64,000 bases of DNA, taken from the NCBI GenBank assembly GCA_029948255.1, contig JALIZF010001847.1:916540-980539 (forward strand). The letters run 5' to 3'. This DNA comes from Telmatactis stephensoni. Its lineage: Eukaryota > Cnidaria > Anthozoa > Actiniaria > Isophelliidae. A model generated the notes under the pieces. That model made no database searches. It had not been told where the DNA came from and was given only the letters and a program-made list of their open reading frames with translations. Shown here in pieces: positions 34,751 through 44,985 of the stretch. The position numbers were made by a program, and so were the translations under genes. Every line of letters starts with the position of its first letter. The stretch's first letter is position 1.

Positions 34751-34848
34751 AGAAAACGACACCTGCAGCGGATGCTTCTATAATACAAATACTAATTGCA
34801 TAAAATATTACTTGTTTCTCCACAATATAGGAACAAAGGAGGAACTGA
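29583..34848 (+). CDS. C5: small peptide gene, LINE in intron and shortened exon 2
   Basis: Exon 1 is 29583-29729, with donor GTAAGA. I chose this ATG over an in-frame one at 29556 because it aligns with all other copies. It encodes the same signal peptide with changes F3C, L10V, S16C, A35V and Y44H. The intron is 5,101 bp because a LINE and large GA microsatellites lie in it. Exon 2 (34831-34848) begins with the conserved EQR, but an 8-bp deletion relative to C1 brings a stop after five codons, so the predicted product is only 54 residues. This copy may be a pseudogene or may make a truncated peptide that keeps the whole basic segment. Confidence 0.6.
30382..30567. repeat. (GA)n/(GACA)n microsatellite left of the LINE
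   Basis: Expanded GA tract with GACAGA variants in the C5 intron, at the position of the (CT)n tract of other copies. Confidence 0.92.
30568..30626. repeat. (GAGTG)n pentamer repeat
   Basis: About 11-12 perfect copies, directly next to the 3' end of the LINE. LINEs of this type often end in short tandem repeats, so this may be part of the LINE terminus. Confidence 0.9.
30736..33564 (-). pseudogene. LINE endonuclease-reverse transcriptase, two frame breaks
   Basis: Reading leftward from an ATG at 33564 (MASLNITSL), the apurinic-type endonuclease N-terminus is followed by a frame break near 33425-33455. The main frame is 31449-33461. Endonuclease signals are LAINETRLDE, GDFNCNL and ISDHSLIY. 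Reverse transcriptase signals are LDFSKAFDTVNH, GVPQGSILGPLLF and YADD. A second break near 31453 shifts to 30736-31476, which encodes the usual C-terminal domain ending near LPDHIKEAESL. Each break looks like a small indel, so the copy is recent but inactive. Clade assignment (CR1/L2 group) is from general resemblance. Confidence 0.88.
33658..34182 (-). CDS. LINE SGNH/GDSL-esterase-like domain
   Basis: 174 codons, separated from the endonuclease by a stop at 33658-33660. It contains block I as ARDSII (the usual GDS has R in place of G), block III HCGTNNL, and a C-terminal GLHLNKSG with the histidine of the catalytic dyad but no aspartate two residues before it. SGNH domains are known in ORFs of CR1- and L2-type LINEs. 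The altered motifs make catalysis doubtful. The start is uncertain: the frame continues upstream through a lysine-rich stretch to about 34230. Confidence 0.75.
   Translation of the reverse strand: MPIPAQVNSKATTVIARDSIISELQGWKMGNKENRVIINSFSGATVDDMRDHIKPIVRRKPNNLIIHCGTNNLQTDKANDIAEKIIDVCQYVADELPECKIAISELIQRADSTTLESARKSVNKSLRAFCRSRDWDIISHTVTEAGLNSKGLHLNKSGLSALARDFISYFKSNL
34244..34418. repeat. (GACAGAGAGA)n / (GA)n microsatellite right of the LINE
   Basis: Compound GA and GACA repeats, followed by a second (GACA)n at about 34509-34538. Confidence 0.92.
34702..34747. repeat. (GA)n microsatellite before C5 exon 2
   Basis: Remaining part of the original intronic GA tract, about 85 bp upstream of the exon 2 acceptor. 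Confidence 0.9.
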
Positions 34849-35081
34849 CTTGGACCATTTATCAGCAAAAAGCCGTTTTCATACAACAACGAGGCAAGCT
34901 TAAGAAAGCATCTTTGACACGCAAAATCCCAATTCTAAGAGATCACTCCAAGACTCGAATAGCAGGAGCTAGCTTCAAGGGAAACCCTCTTAATGAAAGC
35001 TCAATGTTAATGTGTTGAAATACGGCATATACTAGTTCAAATGTGTATGAAGTTCATGCAGCTACATATTCAATAGAGTAA

Positions 35082-35087
35082 AATAAA
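35082..35087 (+). terminator. Poly(A) signal of C5
   Basis: AATAAA at the homologous position of the unit. Confidence 0.5.
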
Positions 35088-36154
35088 AGCTTTTCTTGAA
35101 ATTCTTCCAACCTGTTAGTTGTCATATTTAATTCAGGTAAGCCTTCGTAAACTGTGATGCGTGTTTCTCTAAAGTCTCCAGCAGTCGGGATGTCGTGACT
35201 CTCCCTCGTGAGCAAGACTTGTGCATTGGGAGACCGCAGGTGTACCCACCCCCTACGGCTGGAGACTAAGGCTACGAATCACTAGGCCTGCATGCTCCAA
35301 CTTGACGTGTGGATCAGAGCCGCCTTCCGTTACCCATGTCATCTGGCAGTCCGCAAGCCATCTCGACCCCTCCCTGCTTAGTCGACTTACAATTTGCTGT
35401 TAGTGGGCCTGCTGTTGTTGTTATTAATTTCGTGAGCTAGGTGTTTAAGGCATGAACATTACATTAGTTCTGCGATGTCCTGGTTATAAGGGAGCAACAC
35501 AAATTCCTCAGTCAAGACTAGTCCCAGGAATGTCGATCAAGAATCTCGCCCCCCGGAGTCCTAAACAATATGATTTCCTTGTTAAAGATCAGGGCCCGGG
35601 TTACCGTCGAAAGTCATGAGTGACAAAAATGAATAGTTTCTTTAAGATTTAATCTTGGGTTAGTGCTTATTACCTTTCGAATATAAGATACTGTCCAAGA
35701 CTGAGACCTAAGATCGCGCGCGTCCTTCAAAAAACCTTTAGGAGCCTAATGACGTGTTGCCTCCCTTTTGAGATTGCAAATTGGTATTCACTCGGCGGCC
35801 TGTTTGGACACCTTGCCTAGTATGTATAAAACAAACGTTAAAATGATATCATAAGGAATTTTGACTTCCGGATGAAGTTCTAGAAGAATGTTCCCACGGA
35901 TGGTTTTTACTGAGAGTGAGAAACAAGCGACAGAAAGATACTCCTGAGTTCCCGGGTGATCTAGAATTTACATAAATACATTAGAAATCTTAACAGAAAC
36001 ATGATGAAAATCACAAAAGCTTGGATTGAAGTCTGCTGTAAATGAAAAGGTTTGATATGAATTCGAAAGACGATTTTCCTATTAGTTAAAGTTAGAGACA
36101 AAAAAGGACGTTCTCCACAATTTTAAACGGACTCCCGATCAGCCAAACATTCTA

Positions 36155-36420
36155 CATGGCCTCATATGGTCATAAATCAGAGGGCAAAAATAGTCCTGCA
36201 ATTCTAAGAACGCGCGCAGATGGTCTCACAATTTTACACGGGCACAGATGGTCTCGACAAACTTTTACACAGGCACAAATGGTCCCAACAAACTTTTACA
36301 CCGGCACAGATGGTCCCAACAAACATTTACGGGCACAGGTGGTCCAAAAGTTTAACATCGGTGCAGATGGTCACAACAAACGTTACTCGGGCACAGATGG
36401 TACAAGTGCATGGCCTGTTG
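36155..36420 (+). repeat. 31-bp minisatellite in R1
   Basis: About seven degenerate copies. Confidence 0.8.
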
Positions 36421-37499
36421 TTGTACAGCAGAAATTTCCACAGAAACTCAAAAATATGAAAAAAAAAATAAGGGGAGGGACGTGCTAGGTATCGAAAATA
36501 CAAGACCTTCGAAATAACTTTGGCAGGCAGCAAAGAGTTAATGTAGCAAAACACTTAGCTTTATTTGGATCTTCTTTTAACTTCTTTCCCTAAAAGACAA
36601 CTGCAGTCACATTCGAAAATTTTGTTGTAGTTATCTTAAGTCACCTTTAACAAAGGTTGTCAATATGGTAGCCATTGTTAAAGTTAAAGGTGAGTTACCT
36701 ATAGTTAAATGTTGTGATGGCAATTTGATTATTGACTGTAGCTTTTGCGGTAAGCAGCTGAAAAGGTGCGTTCACACGTGCGTGTTGGGGAACTCTTATA
36801 AAGTATTCACCACAGTAAATCACGAGCAGCGGTTTCACTCACAGCTCATCATTTTCGACTCATAGAGAATCCTGCAAGGCTTTCAAGCCTTTTCCGCCAA
36901 CCAGAGCGCTCATAGGAAAGCTATATTATAAAATGGTTTTAAATGCGCACACTGTTGTTTTTGCCGTCCTCGCTAGAACGTCAGTTGGTGTTTTTTCGCG
37001 TCCTAGAATGGACGACGGAACGCGCATGTACAACCATTTTGAAAACAATCAGCTTGCGTCATAATCCATCGTCGCTGTCCTCGTTCCCGTCGGTACAGCA
37101 CTCACCACAATAAATCACAAGCAGAGTTTTCACTGAGAGCACATCATATTAAGGGGACAGTAGGTATAGATTAATGTTTTGTTGATTTGAAGAACTGACG
37201 ACAATCAAAGAACTCATGCAGACCAATGAGTGTCATTAAAATATTTTCAATAATAATGTCTTTCCTCGATTCACAGAGAATCCAAGCCCTACTTTTGAGT
37301 AAAACTTCGTGTCAATTGCTGCTCTTCGGGCCTTCACAAATACCTGTTGTGTTCAGTGGAAAGCCTAATGATAAACACCATTAAGACAATTAAGAGACGA
37401 TAAGTGTTGATAACCATTGAATTGCAATCTTTAAATGAGAAAGGTTATGTATAAAACCGTTCTGGCCGTTTATTGCACGATGTTCATTGCCAACGACTC

Positions 37500-37507
37500 T
37501 ACGTCAC
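37500..37507 (+). promoter_or_regulatory. CRE-like site upstream of C6
   Basis: TACGTCAC at the same position as in C5 and C7. Confidence 0.4.
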
Positions 37508-37552
37508 AGTTTGGACAAACAAAACTCTTACACGGCAAAACGAAAACTGCCC

Positions 37553-37560
37553 TATAAATA
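37553..37560 (+). promoter_or_regulatory. TATA box of C6
   Basis: TATAAATA about 90 bp upstream of the C6 ATG. Confidence 0.7.
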
Positions 37561-37646
37561 CAGGGTGCCGAATAATAGTTCCATTCAGTCTTAGAAAACA
37601 CAACTGATAATTTCAAATCGGTCAAATCGACACGACGCAGAACGTC

Positions 37647-38556
37647 ATGAAATTTCAATTGTCCGCTTGTCTAGTAATGATTGTCTTGATGACCACTGCT
37701 ATGGACTTAGGCTACGGATTCAGGAACGCCATTTCCGTCAGAAGACGGGCCAAATATCGTGCACGGCAGCATTTTCAATGGTTAACAGAAAAGGTAGGAA
37801 TTAATCAGTGTTTAAGTGGATGGATAAAATCAGTAAGGCACTTAATTGTTTGGGATTGAAGATATAACAACTGAGTGAATCAACATTGCCGATATACATT
37901 GCCAATCTTATTTCATAACAACAAAAAGGATGGTCGTCACAGCTTTCCATTCTACTGCAGGAGAGATGGGTTGTCTCTGTTCTTTTAAGCTTTGAGTTCA
38001 TCATATCAAACAATTTCCCATAGAACGTTATCGCTCGAGCACCATCAAAATTCTATATGCGGCATATTTGGGCATACCTTACCTTATTTGGAAAAACCCA
38101 CACTTCTTCCCTCCATATATAGCTACGTACCTTCTAATAATCCCGGAATGCTATAGAACTATTTTTGTGTTTTCTTCTTTTCTTTGCTGATGACTTTTTA
38201 GCTTTTTTCAGCTTCTGTTTGTATGCTGTACTTGAGCTTTTCGTTAGCGTTTGAGATTGTGACGAATTCGTTGGTGCATAACTACGTCTCATTTTCTTGT
38301 ATCACGGTAACTGGCAGTGCAGTGTTTGATTTTACAATGAAAAATGTGAGTAGAGCCAGAAGAGAGAGAGCCAGAAAGCGACGCGTGCACCTGCAGAAGA
38401 GGCGTCTATAATATGATACAAATACTAATTGTACAATATATTACTTGTTTCTCCGCAATATAGGAACAAAGGAAGATGTTTAGAACTGACTTGGACCATT
38501 TATCAGCAAAAAGCTCTGCAATAATATCCAACAACGGGACAAGAAAGTATCTTTGA
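37647..38556 (+). CDS. C6: secreted arginine-rich small peptide, two exons
   Basis: Exon 1 is 37647-37793 and exon 2 is 38464-38556, with a 670-bp phase-0 intron (donor GTAGGA, acceptor TAG). Predicted 79 residues. Changes from C1 are L10V, S16T and Y44Q in exon 1, and in exon 2 Y55F, P63S and an extra isoleucine from a 3-bp insertion (AIISNN), ending RKYL. The insertion keeps the phase-0 frame but would break the alternative frame, which supports the exon 2 model. AATAAA lies at 38780. Confidence 0.75.
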
Positions 38557-38779
38557 CACACAAACTCTCGTTCTAACAGATCACTCCAAGGATGAAACTG
38601 AAATTCAAAAAGCGCATTGAAGAGCCAGTTCAAGGGAGACACTCTTAATGATATGAAAGCTCACTGTGAATGCTTTTCATAGATGTAGATCAATGTTACT
38701 TCGTGTTTACTGCGTTGTAATACGTTTTATACTAGTAATCAAATGTGTATGAAGTTCAGCTAAATATTCACTAGAGTAA

Positions 38780-38785
38780 AATAAA
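38780..38785 (+). terminator. Poly(A) signal of C6
   Basis: AATAAA about 225 bp past the C6 stop. Confidence 0.5.
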
Positions 38786-39669
38786 AGCTTTTCTTGAAAT
38801 TCTTCTAATCAGTTATAATTAGTTGTCATATTTGATTCAGATAAGCCTTCGTAAACGGCTGAGATGCGTGTTTCTCCAAAGTCTCCAGCAGTCGGGAAGT
38901 TGTGACTCTGTTTCGTGAACGAGACTTGGGCATTGGGAGACCACAGGTGTACACACGTATCCCCGACGGCTGGAGACTAAGACTACGAATCATCTGCATG
39001 TTCCTCCAAATTGTGTGGATAAGAGCCGCCTTCCGTCACCCATCTCGTCCGCAAGCCATCTAGACCCCTTAGTCGACTTACATTTGGGTGTTAGTGGGCC
39101 TACTGTTGTTGTTATTAAATTCGTGAGCCAGGTGTTTAAGGCACGAATACAAATAACATTACGTTAGATCAAAGATGTCGTGATTAAAAGGGAGCAACAC
39201 AAATTCTTGAATATTTGTCCCAGGAATATTCACCTCGGAATGTCGATCAAGAGTCTCGCCACCCGAATCGAAGGCCTAAACAAAAGGCTTTGAATTCTTT
39301 GTTAACGATCAGGGCTCGGTTTTTCGTCGAAAGTCATGAGTGGTTAATCCTGACAACAATGAAGAGTTTTCTTAAGCCGGATTTCATCCTAGATTAGCGC
39401 TAATTGCCTTTTGACTGCACAAGAAACTGTCCAAGACTGAGACCTCGCGCGCATCCTTGTAAAAACCTTTGGCAACGTAGTGACGTGTTGCCTGCCTTTT
39501 GAGATGGTGAATGTTAAAGAAATGCCCGCACATGAGTATTCAAGAGCTTGGATTGAAGTCTGCTATAAATGAAAAGGTTTGATATTAATTCGAAAGACGA
39601 TTTTCCTATTAATTAAAGTTAGAGACAAAAAAGGACGTTCTCCACAATTTTAAACGACTATCGATAAGC

Positions 39670-39965
39670 CAAACAGTCTACATGGCCATATATGGTCACA
39701 AATCAGAGGGCACAGATAGTCCTGCAATGCTAAGAACGGGCCCAGATCGTCCCAACATTTTTTACGGGAACAGATGGTGTTACCTTTTACACGGGCACAG
39801 ATGATCCCAACAAACTTTTACACGGTCACAGATGGTCCCAACAAACTTTTACACGGGCACAGATGGTCCGAGCAGACTTTTACGGGCACAGATGGCCCGA
39901 AAGTTTAACATCGGTACAGATGGTCACAACAAACGTTACTCGGGCAAACATAGTACAAGCGGTCT
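39670..39965 (+). repeat. 31-bp minisatellite in R2
   Basis: About eight degenerate copies of the 31-bp unit. Confidence 0.8.
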
Positions 39966-40478
39966 GTTGTTGTACAGCAGAAATTTCCACAGAAACTCAA
40001 AAAATATGAAATAATAAGGGGAGCTCGAAGGACGAGCTAGGTATCGAAAATGCAAGATCTTTCGAAATAACTTTGGCGGCTGCAAAGGCTTAATGTAGCA
40101 AAACACTTAACTTTTTTTGGATATTCTTTTAACTTCTTTCACTAAAAGACAACTGTAGCCACATTCAAAAATTTTGTTGTGGTTACCTTAAGTCACCTTT
40201 TAACAAATAGGTTGTCAATATGGTAGCCATTGTTAAAGGTGAGTTAGCTATAGTTAAATGTAGTTTGACTGTTGACTGTAGCTTTTGCAGTAAGCAGCTG
40301 AAAAGGTGCGTTCACACGTGCTTGTTGGGGTACTCTTATAAAGTATTCACCAAAGTAAATCACGAGCAGCGAAATCACTGACAGCTCATCATTTTCGCGT
40401 CCTAGATAGGACGACGGAGCACGCATGTACAGCCATTTTGAAAACAATCAGCTTGCGTCATAATCCATCGTCGCTGTC

Positions 40479-42221
40479 CACAGGCAGCCCAGCCACTTCT
40501 CCTGACGATGTTTATTTTAATAATTTATTTACTATTTTATTGATACGCTAAAAAGACAAAAAAATGCGCGCGCTTGTTTTAATTTGCTTGGGCGCGCGCG
40601 CTCTTGTTATGCATGGGTTTCCTGTGGTAATATCCTCCCGATATCCCACGGGACGAGCGCGCGCTTGTTGTGAATGCAATGGGTTTCCTGTGGTGATCCC
40701 GCGGGACAAAGCTACTTTGTGAGAAGGTATGAAACACGGTCACGTGACAAAATACATTTTCGATTGTATTTCACCAGCTAAGAAAGAAAATATCGATTTT
40801 TCTTCGAATATGTAAACAAAGTATTTATGTCCAAACAACTTAATATTTTTGAGCGTTCAAAGTTTGTTATTTGACGAGAATTTCACCTGGGAAGCTTTGA
40901 CTCGCGATGGACGTATGTGTGCCCCAGGTTGATTGGACACATTTCCGTGAAGCGCTCGGGATTTTTCACTCGTTGAGTTGTCGAGGGACGTCGGATAGCT
41001 ATCGTGAGTACACGAGAGTTTTCCGAAATCTAAAAAAGTTTTCGGAATTTCATTCATACCATGAAAAACGCTCACAAGTTTACTTGAAACGGTGCTGGTT
41101 TTGGACTACAAAATTACTTCTTGGAAGAGGTTTTTGAAAATTTCAAAAGCTTTTATGTTCATACAAGACTTCGAAACAATTCTTCACTGTAAATGAGCGG
41201 ACCTTCAAGGTATTTGAGAGTGATTTATGAGTAATTTTCATTGAAGTTTTGTTGTGTCGCTCACAGCTTCATGTACAATGCTACCAGTTTTGGACTGCAA
41301 AAATTACTTTTTTGGAGTGTTTTAGGACGCTTCATAAGTTTTTATGTTCATATAAGATTTCGAAACAATTATTTATATGAAATGAGCTAATTTTTAAAGT
41401 TATTAAGCTAATGTTAGGCATAAAATTTTGATTTTTTTGCTGTGCATTTTGACATTCTGTCGGTGGTCTCATAGAGAACGAAAACTTATTCCAGCTGAGA
41501 ATTTGCAAAAAAAAAATACAAGATTGTAAACAGTTCAGTTATAAACAGAAATAAAGTGAGTTTTGAAACCTGTTATGTCTTTTTTATTGTTTCTTGGGCT
41601 TGAATTTGTTTGTTGAATTTGTTGGGCTTTGTATGTTGTTCTACCTTGATTCGTTTAAACAAGAAAGCAATTGCTTTCTTGTTTACGCTACGCGTTCAAC
41701 TGATTAGAAATCATAAAATGACACAAAGAAAAATTTTGCCCCTATATTATAAACAAGTAAATGGGGCCGAGGAAAATTAAGGATTAATTCAGGAGTGTAT
41801 TCAAATTTTTTAATTACAAGCATGCAACTAAGCCGAGGAAACTTGACAGATTTTTGAGCTTTTGAGGAATAATCAAGCACACACATGTCAAACTTCCCTT
41901 CGGAGACTGTTCGACTTTCTTTACGATGCTTCAACGAGTGAAAAATCCCGAGCGCTTCACGGAAATGTGTCCAATCAACCTGGGGCACACATACGTCCAT
42001 CACGTGACCCGTGTTTCATACCTTCTCACAAACTACGCTTTGTCCCGCGGGATCGCCACAGGAAACCCATTCACAACAAGCGCGCGATATTACCACAGGA
42101 AACCCATGCATAGCAAGCGCGCGCGCCAAGCAAATTAAAACAAGCGCGCGCATTTTTTGTCTTTTTAATAAATTATTAAAATAAACATCCATTGTCAGGA
42201 GAAGTGGCTGGGCTGCCTGTG
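40479..42221. mobile_element. 1.74-kb foldback DNA element with 7-bp target duplication
   Basis: Ends are CACAGGCAGCCCAGCCACTT and its reverse complement, continuing as long inverted arms (left about 40479-40985, right about 41930-42221; the right arm lacks about 165 bp). CGCTGTC flanks both sides (40472-40478 and 42222-42228), and the uninterrupted target sequence occurs at about 37070 and 42638. Arms contain GCGCGC-rich blocks. Short mirrored reading frames (MDVCVPQVDW) occur at the inner ends of both arms. No transposase was recognised, so it is non-autonomous. Confidence 0.85.
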
Positions 42222-43063
42222 CGCTGTCCTCGTTCCCGTCGTACAGCACTTACCACAATAAATCACAAGCAGAGTTTTCACTGAGAGCTAATGATTATAA
42301 TAAGGAGACAGTAGGTAGATTAATGTTTTGTTGATTTGAAGGACTAACAAAGAACTCATGCAGACCAATGAGTGTCAGTAAAATAATTTCAGGAATATAA
42401 TAATGTCTTTCCTCCATTCACAGAGAATCCTCAGCAACGTACGTTTTTAAGCCTTTTCGGCCAACCAGAGCGCTCGTAAAAAAAGCGATATTAAAAAAGG
42501 TTTTAAATGCGCACACTGTCGTCCTTGCCGTCCTCGCTAGAACGTCAGTTGGTGTTTTTTCGCGTCCTAGAATGGACGATGGAACACGCATGTACAACCA
42601 TTTTGAAAACAATGACTTGCGTCATAATCCATCATCGCTGTCCTCGTTCCCGTCGTACAGCACTCACCACAATAAATCACAAGCAGAGTTTTCACTGAGG
42701 ACTCATCATAATAAGGAGACAGTAGGTAGATTAAAGTTTTGTTGATTTGAAGAACTAGTGACGACAAAGAACTCATGCAGACCAATGAGTGTCATTAAAA
42801 TGATTTCAGGAATAATGTCTTTCCTCGATTCACAGAGAATCCAAGCACTACTTTTGAGTAAAACTTTGCATCGTGTCAATTGCTGCTCCTCTGGTCTTTA
42901 TAAATACCTGTTGTGTTCAGTGGAAAGCCTAATGATAAACACCATTAAGACAATTAAGAGACGATAAGTGTTGATAGCCATTGAATTGCAATCCTTAAAT
43001 GAGAACGGTTATGTATAAAGCCGTTCTGGCCGTTTATTGCACGATGTTTATTGCCAATGACTC

Positions 43064-43071
43064 TACGTCAC
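43064..43071 (+). promoter_or_regulatory. CRE-like site upstream of C7
   Basis: TACGTCAC at the same position as in C5 and C6. Confidence 0.4.
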
Positions 43072-43127
43072 AGTTTGGACAAACAAAACTCTTACACGGC
43101 ACAACGCCTTCCGTACGAAAACTGCTC

Positions 43128-43135
43128 TATAAATA
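43128..43135 (+). promoter_or_regulatory. TATA box of C7
   Basis: TATAAATA about 100 bp upstream of the C7 ATG. Confidence 0.7.
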
Positions 43136-43236
43136 CAGGATGCCGAACAATAGTTTCATTCAGTCTTAGAAGACACAACTGATAACTTCAAATAGGTCAA
43201 ATCAACACGACGCTGAGAACGGACCGCTCAATCGTC

Positions 43237-44273
43237 ATGAAATTTCAATTGTCCGCTTGTCTAGTAATGATTGCCTTGATGTCCACTGCTATGGACTTAG
43301 GCTACGGGTTCAGGAACGCCATTTCCGTCCGAAGACGGGCCAAATATCGTGCACGGCAGCATTTTCATTGGTTAACAGAAAAGGTAGGAATTTATATTAT
43401 CATTGTTAAAGTAGCTGGGTAACATCAGGGAAGCATTTAATTGTTAGGAATCGAAAATAACAACTGAGTGAATCAACATCGCCGAAACATTGCCGAATTA
43501 TTACAGTAACAAAAAGCTGTTTTCTCTGCTTTTTACAAGTCTACTGGTTACCGGGAAGGGCAACTGTTACATCTTAGAATCGAAACCATAAGAAATCTCC
43601 TCCGTTCTTCTCCCCCTCCACACCACCCTCCCCTACCATTTCAAATCCACCCTTCCTCCCCCCTCCCGCCATAGCTACTCCTTCTAATAATGCCGGAAAG
43701 CTCCCTTGGGGTTGTTGCATTTTCTCTCGAAAACTTTGACAGTTAATTTACATATAAAGCCCTTTTCTATTCAGTAGAACTTGGAGCTAGGATGTACGTA
43801 TATGTGAGACTTTTGAAGAAAAATAACACACACACACACACACACACGAAGAAGTATAAGTTACTACTCTTCTTTTTTATGTTCACTCAGCACCCTTCTT
43901 TGTGTAGTTTCTTCTATGCGCGCTGATCTTCTTTCTGTTCCTTTCTACATGTGTCTGCATACTCTTCTTTGGCTTTTCGTTAGCGTTTGAGATTGTGACG
44001 AATTTGTTGTGCGTCTTTGTAGCCACGCCCCATTCGCCAACGTTGCTGGCGGTCTGCGGTTTTTGGAGCGCAGCGAATAATGTAAGAACAAAAAGAGACG
44101 CTTGAGGAGAAAGGCGGTTATTGCAAATACTAATTGTAAATTATTTTACTTGTTTCTCCACAATATAGGAACAAAGGAAGATGTATAGAACTGAGTTGGG
44201 TGATTTATCAACAAGAAAGAAGTATGGGCACATAAACGTTCATTCTAATAGATCGCTCCAAAGCAAAAACTGA
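43237..44273 (+). CDS. C7: secreted arginine-rich small peptide, diverged exon 2
   Basis: Exon 1 is 43237-43383 (L10V, V13A, Y44H relative to C1) and exon 2 is 44169-44273, with a 785-bp phase-0 intron. Predicted 83 residues. Exon 2 starts EQRKMYRT as in C1 but then differs because of several indels (ELGDLSTRKKYGHINVH), and the stop is displaced. Exon 1 is much better conserved than exon 2. This is the copy nearest POLRMT and probably one of the oldest. Function unknown. Confidence 0.68.
43825..43847. repeat. (AC)n microsatellite in C7 intron
   Basis: About 11 AC repeats. Confidence 0.85.
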
Positions 44274-44464
44274 ACTTCAAAAAGCGGACAGCAGGCGACC
44301 CTCTTAATAAAGACTAACACAGTGAATGCTTTTTATCGATTTAGATCAATACTACCTCGTATTTTTATTGTGTTAATTTTACTAGACAATAAAAAAGGTA
44401 GTTGTAATACGGTTTATACTAGGTCAAATGAGTATGAAGTTCAGCTGGATATTCAGTTGAGTAA

Positions 44465-44470
44465 AATAAA
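44465..44470 (+). terminator. Poly(A) signal of C7
   Basis: AATAAA about 190 bp past the predicted stop. Confidence 0.5.
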
Positions 44471-44788
44471 TGCTTTTCTTCGAATTCTTCCAACTTTTTG
44501 TGTTCGGCATAGTTAATGCCTCATGTGTGTTTCTCCAAAGCTCCGAGTCTCCAGCCGCCGGGATTTCGTGACTTTCCGCCATGACGAGCGGATCAGCTAG
44601 ACCTGATCAGTGGGGAGTATCGCGGATGCACGAACCCTCGACGGCTGTAAAATAAGTCTACGAGGGACTGTGCACAGGAATCGCCTGTATGCTCCAGAGC
44701 GGGTCGCATCCCGACTCGTCCGTAAGCCTTCTAGTCCCTTTCTCTCCCTTAGTGGTCTGCTGTCGTGAGCTACAATTAGGTGTTAAAG

Positions 44789-44878
44789 TAGTCTCCTAGC
44801 TTCGCAGCCGTTTTTGGTCTCGTCACGCCACGCGAATCCGTGACGTGACGAGACTAAAAACGGCTGCGAAGGAGACTA
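44789..44878. mobile_element. 90-bp palindromic MITE with 9-bp target duplication
   Basis: Inverted arms TAGTCTCC to GGAGACTA, flanked by GTGTTAAAG on both sides (44780-44788 and 44879-44887). A nine-base duplication is typical of Mutator-like elements; that assignment is inference. A diverged relative lies at about 56465-56510 in a POLRMT intron. Confidence 0.8.
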
Positions 44879-44985
44879 GTGTTAAAGACACGAGTATTAA
44901 TTTACTCTGAATGCTTTGCGATGTCCTCTGGTATGGGGGAGCAACGCAATTCTACAAGTTCCCGTCAATACTAGTCCCAGGAATG

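Larger units (their letters stand above)
28736..37320 (+). repeat. Array unit R1 (carries C5 and the LINE)
   Basis: Right-arm unit with order promoter, exon 1, (GA)n plus LINE, exon 2, spacer, minisatellite (36155-36420), spacer. The boundary with R2 is approximate, because the ACTAATCC junction is deleted there. Confidence 0.8.
37320..42880 (+). repeat. Array unit R2 (carries C6 and the foldback element)
   Basis: Right-arm unit with C6, a minisatellite at 39670-39965, and then a segment interrupted by the 1.74-kb foldback element at 40479-42221. Boundaries are approximate. The segment beyond the foldback contains a local tandem duplication of about 416 bp (starting at 42222 and again near 42638). 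Confidence 0.8.
42880..44985 (+). repeat. Partial array unit R3 (carries C7)
   Basis: Most diverged unit, at the right edge of the array. Homology to the other units fades near the GTCCCAGGAATG motif at about 44985. No minisatellite follows. Confidence 0.75.

Noticed and set aside
40907..41137. ORF beginning MDVCVPQVDW in the foldback, mirrored at 41704-42003
   Set aside because: Only the part within the inverted arms is shared; the rest has no recognisable content, so it is more likely a captured fragment than a gene.
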